This document shows, in pieces, positions 22,130 to 32,900 of a stretch of DNA of 64,000 nt (positions within the stretch are counted from its first letter, which is position 1; each line of letters starts with the position of its first letter). Made by a program: the position numbers and the translations under genes. The DNA comes from Trachythela sp. YZ-2020. Taxonomy: Eukaryota > Cnidaria > Anthozoa > Malacalcyonacea > Clavulariidae. The notes below the pieces were generated by a model. It was not told the origin of the DNA. It ran no database searches and worked only from the letters and a program-made list of their open reading frames with translations. The stretch spans positions 1 through 64,000 of the forward strand of contig JADLSH010000195.1 in NCBI GenBank assembly GCA_016169945.1. The letters run 5' to 3'.

Positions 22130-22685
22130 ATCCTTTGATTTCGTGGATTTTGATACGCGTCCCGATCTTGTTCGTATTACTGCATCATTTGCAGTTTCTT
22201 GCTCTCTTACAATTTCATTCACTTCTTGAGCTATTTTTTGATTTTCTAAAACGTCATCAAATATTAACGCCCTTCCCCAGGCGGGGCGTGAACCAAATGT
22301 TTGACATTTCTAACATATAGTTTCCCGTCAAGTGTACTAACCACCTTACAAGTATCCCTCCTCACAAATTCATTCAATAATAACGTTTTACCAGACTGAA
22401 TTTAGAATCAAGTTTACCACCCACTTTACTCCTGGCCAGATACACAACATCACCAATAGCAAAGGAATGTGTTTTTACACCATGCTTCTGATCGTGGTAA
22501 AACTTCATCTGCTTTTGGTACGTTCGAGCCTTCTCTTCTGCTTCATCTGGTCTCATATCAGAACTCGACGGCCCTATGGATGGATGCTCTGTGGGTATCT
22601 CTCTATTAAAAATCATACTTGAGGGCGTTTTTACTTCCCTATTTATACCTACTAGAAATACATGCATGCAGCAACCCCTCGCCAC
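22130..22685 (-). pseudogene. Ty3/Gypsy-type integrase C-terminal remnant
   Basis: The minus-strand ORF 22374-22685 contains TPSSMIFNREIPTEHPS, a Q..MKFYHDQKHG segment, IGDVVYLARSKVGGKLDSKF and SLVKRYY. These match the GPY/F-side end of Gypsy-type integrases (the YxxKxxRxxxFxxGDxVxL pattern). In a shifted frame it continues with KVVSTLDGKLYVRNVKHLV, the usual last strand before the 3' LTR. No LTR or other Gypsy domain is seen, so this is a short dead fragment. Confidence 0.8.
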
Positions 22686-23124
22686 AGCTAAACAACGACA
22701 GTTTCCAACATTACACTAAGCTTTTTTGTTGCAAAATCTGCGATGAAAAATGCAGGAAAAAGGCCGTTGCACCAGCAGTCTTTCTTCTGGAAATGGGATT
22801 CGGTAAATCAGTGGCCGTGTTTGGTATCTTCGATTCAGGCATCATTTTCGCTAATAAACAGAATTGAATTCTCTACACCCCCCTCTCCCATTTATGACGC
22901 ACTCAAAGGACAGCGTCATATAACTTCTTGACATAAGTTCATCTCAAATGAGTTTGAAGGAAAATAATACTCTAATAGCTTGAAAGGAAAACTGTAGGAG
23001 TTAAGGGTTTTTCACTTTCATAGGGTTTCTTGAAAGATACGCAACGGAAATATTTCGTAAGTAGTGGAAGCACTGTAGTCATAGCAACACTGACACAAAA
23101 TAATACAAATTTTTAGGGTACAAA

Positions 23125-25105
23125 CATAGATATAATAAACCTAGATTGCTGACTCATACCTAGCGGAGGCGTGACCTGCATGATAAATCCAAGATGGCCG
23201 CCATTCAGGGCAAAAAGACTATAACCTCTACGGGGAAATCCATATTTTTTGCATTTTGCGTCGTCCCAGTGTTTCGAATCCACTTCGATCAAACTTTTTT
23301 GGCAACAACTACTTATCGTGAAGGGTTTAGATGCAAACTGGACAGCTGGGGATGAATTGATGTAAAAATATCGCTCGCCGAAATTTGTACGAAATCGTCA
23401 CTTGGTCAGTTCGAGTGAATTATTTTGGTCCATTCTGCATCCAAAGCCTTCAAGGCCAAAGGCGTATACCTTGAAGGCTTTGGATGCAGAATGGACCGTT
23501 TGGGATGAATTATATTAAAATATCGTTCTCGGAAGCTTGACATGAAAATGTCACTTGCTCAGCTCGAGTCATTTACTGCAGACAAGTACTTTAAATGTAC
23601 TTGGTTTAATACATTTAGTCATTAGATATTTTGAGGAATATTCGGAACATTACTTAGAGGATAAAAGCAGTATTTAAAAATAAGTCCACTGTTAACTGAT
23701 GCCAAATATCACCTAGAGGTGAAATTTGACACACAGACATGGTATGTGTGCAATGCAGCCTATTTGAACTCACTGTATGAAATGGCAGACAGCATATATT
23801 ACTCATGAAAGCAAGAATTCTGAACATTATATTGATTAGGCTTTTCCCGGGGAGATCATGAGACCAGACTGGGTAATATTAATATGGCAGATTTCGACAA
23901 GGAAACATTTATGCAGCAGGGAAAAATTCAAGTGTGACAGTGTGTAGTGTGCAAAATTGTGGCGAGTGCACTGCAAATTTGAGTGTTGTTTCTGATTTTC
24001 AGTATTGTTTTAAAACATTTAACTTAACATTTAACAATACAGTAACAGTGTGCAACCTGTTCATGTACTGAAAAATATCAAGTATGCATCGGCCAGACTT
24101 TCCATGGTGGTCGTGAAATATAAACCTCTATAAAATAAATTCAGTTCATTAAACTTAACAGATTCATGTATGCTTGGATGAAATCCATACATTGTTATAC
24201 TACTATTAATTATCATTTCTATAGTAAAAATATATTAATCATTCAAGTAATTAATGGCAAATTTTCCTACTTTGTTGAACCTCAATAAAACTAACATGAA
24301 GTTTTCTTGCGTGTCCAAAACTAAATTTCTTGACATGTCATCTAGTGAGAATGAATGTCCAGATTAGCAATATGTTAGTGTTTTCTATTTATGGTTCTTT
24401 TTAACACGACATTTAGTAAGCTATATGGTAAGCTGGGGAAAGAAGTCAGAGGGTTGTAAGAGGTGGGGGAGGGACCATAATCTCATTTTCCATTCCCAAT
24501 TTTAATTGCTATTTTTATTGCTTTTTTGTAATCCCAGTCGTCTCAGCAAGTAAAGCCTGTTACAGACATTACTTTTATCCTCTAAGTAATGTTCCGAATA
24601 TTCCTCAAAATATCTAATGACTAAATGTATTAGTTGTCTGCAGTAAGTGACTCGAGCTGAGCAAGTGACATTTTCATGTCAAGCTTCGGCGAGCGATATT
24701 TTAATATAATTTATCCTAAACGGACCACTCTGCATCCAAAGCCTTCAAGGTATACGTCTTTGGCCTTCAAAACCACAAATTTCCTTTATAAAATACTCTA
24801 AACCAGAGTAATTCACTCGAACTGACCAAGTGACGATTTCGTACAAATTTCGGCGAGCGATATTTTTACATCAATTCATCCCCAGCTGTCCAGTTTGCAT
24901 CTAAAACCTTCACGATAAGTAGTTGTTGCAAAAAAGTTTGATCGAAGTGGATTCGAAACACTGGGACGACGCAAAATGCAAAAAATATGGATTTCCCCGT
25001 AGAGTTAAAAGTCTTTTTGCCCTGAATGGCGGCCATCTTGGATTTATCATGCAGGTCACGCCTCCGCTAGGTATGAGTCAGCAATCTAGGTTTATTATAT
25101 CTATG
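23125..25105. mobile_element. long-TIR (foldback) element, 2.0 kb, 8-bp TSD
   Basis: Inverted ends of about 550 bp begin CATAGATATAATAAACCTAG and include GCTAGCGGAGGCGTGACC-type sequence and GGCGAGCGATATTTT. GGTACAAA flanks both ends exactly (23117-23124, 25106-25113), and the uninterrupted site exists at about 30685-30700. Inside the left TIR is a further hairpin (GGTCCATTCTGCATCCAAAG, 23430-23502). There is no transposase ORF; 23670-24560 is unrecognised. An 8-bp duplication suggests hAT or P-like mobilisation, but this is inference. Confidence 0.88.
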
Positions 25106-25381
25106 GGTACAAAACAGGATACAAATTTGCCAAAAATAATTAAAAAATAGTTGTTTTAGCTATAGAATTCCGAATTTATGATGTAGGTATGTTATTATTC
25201 GTTATATGAGCTTTAAACTAATGTAAAATTCAAGCTTCCGTTCAAATATAAATTTTCGAAATGTTCACAAAACTATTAAACTGCATTTTACGATAAAAAT
25301 TCCTTTTTGAAATGAAATCAGTTTAAAATATAAGTGTAAAAATGATTTCGTTCTCCTTTTAATTTAGACCTTTTTCATCAT

Positions 25382-26380
25382 TAGACGGCCGGCCAGCCTC
25401 GAAAAAAGTGACTGTCGATGGCATTTTTTGTTACAAGCAGGAAACCACACTAAATGTAATCGAAGTGTGTTCACTTTGACGGTGAAAGTGGTTGCCTTCC
25501 GTAATTTTTCTATTTATGCACCGAAATTGGAAGGTTTTTATAACGACATTTCGATAGATGGGAATCCATTTAAAAGCAATTTTCGATATCATGAATTTAT
25601 TGTAATTGGTTCACTACCTAATTAACATGTGCAAATTTCTCCTCTTCTTAATTGTCATAACTCAAAGTGACATGCTAATGAGAAAGTGGTATTACTATTA
25701 CACTTGTTAAAATACCTGTATGATGGCGAGTTTCAAAATAAGGATGGATTTATTAGGACGAGTGGTTACCCGAAGGCTTAAATTCGTAAATTATTGCGTT
25801 TAATTTCGAATATTTACCGATTTTGAAAGTCTATGTCTTGTAGTAAAACAGCGTGTTTGCGCCAACATGCTGTTTTTCAACCATTTACATGCCAAAACTC
25901 GACTGGCTCAACAGAAATATATTGTGTTACAAGGGTGGCAACCGGGCATATAATACTGATTCGTATGTAATCTAAACATATGTGATGGTTGCCTGTCTGT
26001 AACACAACAAAAACATATTGTTGTGGCTTCTTTTTGAAAGGTCGTGTTTTGATGTATTTGCGCCATGTTTCTTATTAGCATATCATTTTTAATTATACGA
26101 AAGAAGACTACCCGAGGTTTACAAATGTTAATTAGATAGTCAGCCAATTAAAATAAAACACTAATATAAAATGCAGCATTCGACAAAAATCCCATCCTTC
26201 GAAATGTTTTAGAAAAAACCTTCAAATTTTAGCACATAAATAAAAAATTACAGTTGGCAACCATTCTCACTCCCAAAGTAAACACTATCCTAAGACATTT
26301 TGCGTAGTTTCATGCTTGTATCAAAAAATGCCATCGACAGTGTTTTCTAGACACTTTTTTCAAGCTTGGCCGGCCGTCTA
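25382..26380. mobile_element. TIR element, 999 bp, ends TAGACGGCCGGCC
   Basis: The ends TAGACGGCCGGCC...TCGATGGCATTTTTTG are inverted over about 55 bp with a 15-bp indel. CAT flanks both ends, and the empty site is present in the inverted copy at about 30430. The interior (about 25440-26310) shows no recognisable ORF. Confidence 0.82.
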
Positions 26381-26489
26381 CATATAAAATATACGATACT
26401 TTAACCGTAAATAAATGAAAAACTATATATACAAAGCAGGAGTTTTTAGAACAAAAATACATCAACACTTTTATTGTTTTAATCTCCGA

Positions 26490-26614
26490 GCCGGGCGATA
26501 GCCCGGGCGAGGGTACTAATTCCGCTCGGTTATTTATCACACCCGGAAAAAAGGAAATCCATGGGAGATCTAAAGTTCATCAATAATCGCGGGCGCGCGG
26601 TTCAAGGTTGGTGG
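26490..26614. repeat. left arm of outer inverted repeat (pairs with 31384-31498)
   Basis: GCGAGGGTACTAATTCC..., CACACCCGGAAAAAAGGAAA, GGGAGATCTAAAGTTCATCA and GGTTCAAGGTTGGTGG are inverted at 31384-31498. The pair encloses the P-like element and two other TIR elements. A more diverged relative may lie at about 41290-41410 (ACCACCCATCACTTC, AATAACCGAGTGGAAC). Confidence 0.85.
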
Positions 26615-26849
26615 CATCACAGTTAATAGAAATGAGATGGTTAGGCTAGCCGGCAAACTTCAAAGGCGGCGGCAAATGATGTCGGGGATCAAAGGGAAAA
26701 AAGTCACGTGGCAACTTAGCGGCACCTGCTGTGCGATCTTATTATATTTACATATAGGAGTGATTGAATTTCCAGCCAAAAGATCAAATTTCAGATCGTT
26801 TTGCCAGACAAAAACGAATATATTTTTAAGGCGTGCAAGGCAAGTACTT

Positions 26850-27852
26850 TAGAAGGAAAATAAGTTACTTTTAAAGCGGCATGAGCGAGGAAGAAGCCAT
26901 AGTAGTTCACCGAGTGGATCGTCTATATATTCGTCTGCTGAAACAGACTTGGAGGTTGTTTTCGGTTGTTTTAACCTTGAATTGAGCGTTGCCGTTGTTA
27001 AAACGGAAGCAGCCGAGATAGACAGCGAATTTTGCGATGCTGTGACAGAAATCGAAGGCAAGAAATCTTTCCCGTAAGCACGTATTATTGACGAAGATAT
27101 TTACGGTACAGAAACGAATAAAGCGCTAGCTGCTGTATCGTCCAATAAAGCCTTGTTCAATGATGTACTGCCGATTTACAAAACGTTCACCAGGAAAAGA
27201 AACCAGGACAAGATGCTGGAATTGTTTTATGGTCTGATCCGTCGATCGTGCGAGCTGCTGAAATGCGAAGACTATAAAATAGCTAACTTAATCATGATAC
27301 TGAAGGTGACGATAGTGCTTCAAAACTTGATCCTGCTGAATACGGACCTCTCTTATATCGCTGGCTATATAGTAAGTAAACTTCATCAGAAAAATAGAGC
27401 AAACAGGACAAATCTAATGAGGAACTCAAACTCTGTTGCACGCTATGAAGTCGACTGAAACAGCTCAAGAATTTATTTCAGCGCGAAGCAGAGGTGGACT
27501 TGTATCGCCCACTGCTGACTTGGTTGGAATCCTGGAAGTCGCCGAGTTGTCTTTTAGAAGCGAAGTAAGCAACGCAAAGGATATATTAAGAAACATACCA
27601 ACTGACTTGATATGTAGTAAAGTGCTTGATTTTCCTGTTGTGAAGTCTTTGTGGGAGAATATCGTTATGTCATCTGGCATTGATATTTCATCGCCAACTC
27701 AAAAGTTATGCTTGGAAAATGTCGTCAAACTTTATTTAAGAGTAAGATCCTTTTCATACGTTCGTGACTTTATAACAAAATACAAAATAAAAGAGAAACA
27801 AACAAAGACCAAGGCACTACGAAAACAATTAGAAAAGTCTGATGGGAAATGA
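26850..27852 (+). pseudogene. P-like transposase C-terminal part, opposite strand
   Basis: Plus-strand frames broken by stops. 26850-27075 is Ser/acidic (SHSSSPSGSSIYSSAETDL). 27153-27458 contains LSYIAGYIVSKLHQKN. 27436-27852 is 138 codons with RSRGGLVSPTADLVGIL and QKLCLENVVKLYLRVRSF. The (Y/A)IAGY(I/V)xxKL and RGGL blocks are typical of the C-terminal region of P/THAP9-type and some hAT transposases. It faces the THAP half tail to tail; either an internal inversion or the fusion of two elements would explain this. 27853-28323 has no coding signal but holds a TTGTTACCTATCAA inverted pair at 28240-28312. Confidence 0.7.
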
Positions 27853-28323
27853 ACAATCACACAAATTGCTTTTAGTATATCATTTTTGCTTATGGATTAA
27901 TATTGTATTAAATTGTGAAATGTGAATATTGAATAATAGTGCAACAAAATTACATTCGATTTTTAACTTTGTATTGAAGTTTGCAACAGATAGAACTGTT
28001 TTGAAAAAAAATATCATTTATTTTGCAAAGCTTTCGTTCTGTAAGCCTGAATTTTCTTCAGTGCTTTGAGAAATAAATAATGGTATGTTTCACAAAACAA
28101 TTATAGCAGTCACAATTATAATTCCAAAATGACGACTTCATTAAAAATTTCTTTACACAGTAAATTTCTTTATATCAGTTCTGCTCTAGTTCTTCATATC
28201 CTATTGATACTAATAGGTGGCGCTGCTAATCTTTGTTACCTATCAAGACCTAAAATATTTGGAGCAATCTTTTGCAGACATGGTGGTTGCGTTGGTTGAT
28301 AGGTAACAAATAATATATGCTAT

Positions 28324-28560
28324 TTATAATGCTTTCTTGCCTGCTTTTGGTTTGTAATAGTTCTTGTAGTCCCTAAGGACACGTTCACTCGGGAGAATGA
28401 GGGCACCACTGTCTTGCACCTCACGGTATGCACTAGCAGATTTCGCATGAAGTGACAGGGTAAACCGGATAATTTGGGGGTGATATCTTGTTCCCATCTT
28501 GCTTGATTGAAGAAGCTTCATCTGCTGCTCCCAGAAGGTCTTCGTTCTTTCGTTGGTTTT
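28324..28560 (-). pseudogene. P-like transposase, segment after the THAP domain
   Basis: Encodes KTFWEQQMKLLQSSKMG, RYHPQIIRFTLSLHAKS, SAYREVQDSG and LPSERVLRDYKNY. The SxSAYxxLRxSGxLxLPSxRTLRDY pattern is characteristic of P-element and THAP9 transposases just after the coiled coil. An in-frame TGA lies upstream at about 28591, so the exon probably starts between that and 28560. The frame ends 28321; the RNase H-like core that should follow is absent. Confidence 0.85.
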
Positions 28561-28881
28561 CCGTGGCTTCTCGTAGGAAGATTCTCAGTTGGAACGCTGC
28601 CGCACACCGAATCTTTTCTTTTCGGAGCTATAGATTAAAAATTTAAAATTTGGCAGATTATTTTACAGTGTAAATAACGACCTCAGTTGAAAATATCGTA
28701 TTTGACTAAGATATATTCGCGGCGCATGTTGGCGCATGTAAAATAGCCTTTCCATCTGGCATTAGAAAGTCAGCCATATATTTAACATAATTTGTTCATA
28801 ATTTGTGGATTTAGCAGTTTTCTATGGATTATTAAGATGGCAATCGAACTCCTTTGTATTCTCGACCACATATTTAAATAT

Positions 28882-29178
28882 TCATAACAAGGTTAACGCG
28901 AATATAAATAAGCTAGAATACTTACAGACATTAATGCACTCGGGTTTGAAATGAAGCTCACAGATATGGATATTGTTTCTTTCTATTTGTTTTTTTTTCA
29001 GCTCGGAAATCATCTCTCTCGTTCTTGAAATAAGGCGAAGCCATTCTTCTCTAGCGTTTTGCTTCAACGCTTTCACATGATCGCCACCTCTTGCGCTGAC
29101 GACAGGAATTTTAAACAGCGATATTTTCTTTCTACCGCCGCTAAAACAGCCGTAAGACGCACAGTTTGCACCGGGCAT
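28882..29178 (-). pseudogene. P-like transposase N-terminal THAP zinc finger
   Basis: The ORF starts MPGANCASYGCFSGGRKK, then SLFKIP, EEWLRLI and ICELHFKPECI. This is the C2CH THAP layout (C-x4-C ... C-x2-H with the early P, the W and the HF motif), the DNA-binding domain of P-element transposases and THAP9. Coding continues to a likely donor (AAGTATTC) at about 28920. It starts about 220 bp inside the right TIR, where a P transposase should begin. The central catalytic part is missing downstream. Confidence 0.88.
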
Positions 29179-29399
29179 TTCCTTAACTTACATTGAAAAA
29201 GTTAAAACAATGAAAATATCTCTTTCGGGGTTGAAAAATAGCAGTTTCAATCGAGAATAGCCACTCGCGCAATGTAATTCAATACACTCTTCGAATCTGG
29301 CGTGCCGTCAAGTTTCCACGTGACCAAAATAATTGGCGAACAATAACATATTTCGTGACGTCAGCGTCTAGCCTAACCATCTCATTTCTATTAACTGTG

Positions 29400-30101
29400 G
29401 TGGCATAGATATAGGAGACATGGATTGCTTACTCGTCATTAGTATCGGTATTATATTTAGTTCAATGCACTATATTGACAAATGCGCCAAAATTCAAACA
29501 AAATTTGACCGGTTGAGCAGCCATTTTGTATGATGGCGCCTCAAGTGACTCGATGAACGAAGCTTAATGCGAGCATTTGCTAGATAATAACAGCATTAAT
29601 TTCACATTACCGTGGAGTGTATTCAATATAGAAGTGTTGTGGACGGATTTTTCTTTGGAATAACAAACATTTGGCTGGTTTCAGTGAGCTCACGGATTGA
29701 CGTTTTGCAATATGTTTGCCCTTTGGAGCAATGATGTCTAATAGAAAGTTGAAAGAGTTATTCCTGGATTATTTCTAAACAAAATAAAGTGGATTCAGGG
29801 CGACAAACTTGTGTTTTTCGAGCTGGTGGCCTAAATATGTGATTTCGCATGAATCAGCATGAACTTAAATCAGCATGAATCGAAGGTAATTTGTAATATT
29901 TTCCCTGTCAAATTGATGTGTTTATACGTCCACAAGGGCAATAAACATATTAAAAGAAGTATCTTTTCGTGAACGTTGCTGAAAGCGACGTACGTTGACT
30001 AGGTCACTTGATGTTTTGACCGGTTCAGCCGCCATTTTGAATTCTTCATGTTGGCGCGTGCCGTGACCTCGAGTCAGCAATCTATGTCTCCTATATCTAT
30101 G
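29400..30101. mobile_element. TIR element of the CATAGATATA family, split by the P element
   Basis: The right end (CGAGTCAGCAATCTATGTCTCCTATATCTATG) is inverted at the left (CATAGATATAGGAGACATGG...), but the first three bases (CAT) lie at 26615-26617, on the other side of the P element. The P element therefore inserted 3 bp inside this terminus. Flanks GTTGGTGG and GTTGGTCA match at 6 of 8 bases. Related to 23125-25105. Confidence 0.8.
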
Positions 30102-30105
30102 GTTG

Positions 30106-31395
30106 GTCACTTGGTGGGTGGTCATCTCACTGATCTCAAAAGTATGGCAAATTGTCAGGAGTGGAGTGAGTGAGATTATAAAAAAACTTGAGAAAGTCTG
30201 AACTAAATGTCGCTTTTGGAACTTTATTGGAAGAGCTGTGTCTGTGGGACGGATCTTATCGCTTTAACTTTAGCAAAAAGATAAGAGTCCAAGCGACACC
30301 TGAACGAACAGGCAGGTTTGTTATATTATTAAAACAATAAAAGTGTTGATGTATTGTTGTTCTAAAAACTCCTGCTTTATATATATAGTTTTTCATTTGT
30401 TTACGGTTAAAGTATCGTATATTTTATGATGAAAAAGGTCCAAATTAAAAGGAGAACGAAGTCATTTTTACGCTTATATCTTAAACTGATTTCAATTCAA
30501 AAAGTAATTTTTATCGGTAAAATGCAGTTTAGTTTTGTGGACATTTCGAAACGTTATATTTGAACGGAATGTTGAATTTTACATTAGTTTAAAGCTCATA
30601 TAACGAATAAAACGTACCTACATCATAAATTCGGGAATTCTATGGCTAAAACAACTATTTTTTAATTATTTTTGGCCGATTTGTATCCTGTTTTGTACGC
30701 TAAAAAATTGTATTATTTTCATATTTTCTGTCAGTGTTGCTATGACTACAGTGCTTCCACTACTTAAGAAATATTTCCGTTGCGTATCTTTCAAGAAACC
30801 ATGTATATATATTTTCCGGTTTCCTTACAGTTTTCCTTTCAAGCTATTAGAGTATTGTTTTCCTTCAAACTCATTTGAAATGAACGAAAACACTTATGTC
30901 AAGAAGTTCACTTATATGACGCTGTCCTTTCTTTGAGTGCGTCATAAATGGAGGGGGGGGGGGGTAGATAATTCAATTCTGTTTTGTAGCGAAAATTATG
31001 CCTGAATCGAAGATACCAAACACGCGGCCACTGATTTACCGAATCCCATTTCCAGCAGAAAGACTGTTGGTGTAACGGCCTTTTTCCTGCATTTTGCATC
31101 GCAGATTTTGCAACAAAAAAGCTTGGTATAATGTTGGAAACTGTCGTTGTTTAGCTGTGGCGAGGGTTGCTGCATGAATGTATTTCTAGTAATATAACAA
31201 ACCTGCCTCCATATATTTTACTTTTTTTCGTTCATTTGTCGCTTGGACTCTTCTTATCTTTTTTGCTAAAGTTAAAGCGATAAGATCCGTCCCACAGACA
31301 CAGCTCTTCCAATAAAGTCCCAAAAGCGACCTTTAATTCAGACTTTCTCAAGTTTTGAGATCAGTGAGATGACCACCCACCAACCTTGAACCACG
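30106..31395. mobile_element. TIR element with about 200-bp inverted ends
   Basis: 30113-30325 (TTGGTGGGTGGTCATCTCAC..., GGAAGAGCTGTGTCTGTGGG) is the inverse of 31205-31393. The interior (30330-31195) is the block shared in inverted orientation with 22649-26485. No transposase ORF was recognised, and no clear target duplication. 31499-31690 is non-coding intron. Confidence 0.78.
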
Positions 31396-31498
31396 CACCC
31401 GCGATTATTGATGAACTTTAGATCTCCCATGGATTTCCTTTTTTCCGGGTGTGATAAATAACCGAGGGGAATTAGTACCCTCGCCCCGGCCCATACTA
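31384..31498. repeat. right arm of outer inverted repeat (pairs with 26490-26614)
   Basis: Reverse complement of 26490-26614 with a handful of changes. It ends the nested cluster just before the HGT exon of the protease gene. Confidence 0.85.
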
Positions 31499-31696
31499 CA
31501 TCCAGAGATTTTTTGATTTTTAAATTGTTTGATCAATTTGCTAGCTACTGTAACTCCTCCAGTGTATTAGTCAAGGGTTTTTATTCTATGGGTTAGAAAT
31601 AGTTTGTCCATGCTTATAGGTTTTTAAAGGTGCTTGAATACTGCTTTTGCAGATGGGCTTGTATCTTCCAATGTCTGCATGTTTTATTTTTATTAG

Positions 31697-31785
31697 GCAT
31701 GGCACAAATTGCGCTGGTGTCATTGCTGCAGATGCCAACAATGGAATCTGTGGGGTTGGTGTGGCATATGAAGCCAATATTGCAG
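31697..31785 (+). CDS. kexin/furin-like proprotein convertase, catalytic-His exon
   Basis: The 89-bp exon sits between a TTTTTATTAG acceptor and a GTATTC donor. It encodes [16 protein letters not shown] then [13 protein letters not shown]. HGTxCAG is the signature around the catalytic histidine of kexin-like proteases, and NNGxCGVGVAYxAxIGG is specific for the convertase branch of the subtilases. Phase in (1 base) matches the exon at 12032-12090; phase out (1 base) matches 35240-35418. No stop or frameshift is present, so the gene looks functional here. Confidence 0.93.
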
Positions 31786-32118
31786 GTATTCATTTACATG
31801 AAATACCTTACTAGCTGTAATTACAAACAAATTATACTAGTTGCTATAAGAGCTGAAGTTACCAGCATGCGGGGACATGCCAAAAAAACCAGGGGTCAAT
31901 AATTGTTTGAAAATGTGCCTGCAAATATCTGCATAAAAATGCGAAATTGTTACTTTATCAGCCATAAATTACTATAGTCAGGTAACTCGGGTCAGTCCTT
32001 TATGACTTTATCTATTTTCTCCAATAAAATGAACTACAATCAACAAAGACTAAATTGTCCATAACTGGGAGTTTTTAGTTTAGCTTTCTAGCTTTTTGGT
32101 GTGTGCCTGCAAGAAAGT

Positions 32119-32229
32119 GGTTATAATTCCATGACACGCAATCACGAATATTTCTCTTTGATCTTGACCCCAATCCCGACCCGATCCCTAACCCTAACCC
32201 TATTTCGTGCGTGTCATGGAATTGTAACC
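32119..32229. mobile_element. 111-bp hairpin MITE, 8-bp TSD, telomere-like core
   Basis: Ends GGTTATAATTCCATGACACG and CGTGTCATGGAATTGTAACC are inverted. AAGAAAGT flanks both sides exactly (32111-32118, 32230-32237), suggesting hAT mobilisation. The centre contains CCCTAACCCTAACCCT (two and a half telomere-type units) beside CCAATCCCGACCCGAT. Confidence 0.88.
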
Positions 32230-32900
32230 AAGAAAGTTGTTTTGTTTCTGAAATGTGCCTGCGACCAGCGGTCCCGACTTTATTGACCCCTGCGAAAATC
32301 ATTGATTCAAGTGTTTTCGAAGCTTTTCCCGCTCTACATGCAGGCCGTTTTCCATTTCAAATGTATCGTAACATACCGTAACATTTTCTTTTGTGTCGAA
32401 CTCATTAGTGCTACCCTAGCCTGCGAACAGGCCCTCTGTGCTAGAAAAGGAGGGCCTGCACGGATCCCTATAGTTTCTTCGTAGTGGCGTTCGTATAGAA
32501 ACGCAGTCTTCTGATTGGCTTAAGTGTTAATGATTGACGTATTACTGGGATTGGCTTCGCTGGAGGTAGTCGTATTTATGGAAAGATTGTATATTTGTTT
32601 TGTATATTTTTATATTGTTTTAAAATAATTTCTAGAGATTGTTCTGAAGTACGTTTTGTTTTTTGAGCAAGCGAAGGGCTACAAATTCTCAAAGACACCT
32701 TGAGAATGAACACCTAATATTTACAAATATATAGTCAATATTGAGTTGATGTTCGCGGGCATAAATTTGTTCTTGGCCCGTTATATTTTAAACCGAGCGG
32801 CCGAGGCGACGGTTAAAATATGCCCAAAACATCGCCATCCTGCCAGTGTTTCTTGACATTATATTTAACTGTTTTCAGAACTATTTCTACAATTTGGTTT

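Larger units (their letters stand above)
22649..26485. repeat. left copy of the 31-kb inverted repeat, split by two insertions
   Basis: 22649-23116, 25106-25381 and 26384-26485 together are the reverse complement of the continuous block 30330-31195 (for example GAAATGGGATTCGGTAAATC against GATTTACCGAATCCCATTTC). The copy is broken by the elements at 23125-25105 and 25382-26380, both of which are absent from the right copy, so they inserted after the inverted duplication arose. Confidence 0.85.
26618..29399. mobile_element. P-like DNA transposon, 2.8 kb
   Basis: Perfect 32-bp TIRs (CACAGTTAATAGAAATGAG...GGCTAG) are flanked by GTGGCAT on both sides (7 bp). Subterminal inverted repeats GTCACGTGG(C/A)AACTT lie 85 bp and 75 bp from the ends (26703-26717, 29310-29324), matching the architecture of P elements (31-bp TIRs plus inner 11-bp repeats). 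It encodes a THAP domain and P-transposase-like segments, but in convergent orientations, so the copy is rearranged. Confidence 0.88.

Noticed and set aside
32188..32203. Chromosome end or telomere fusion at CCCTAACCCTAACCCT
   Set aside because: Only two and a half units, inside a MITE with a clean target duplication.
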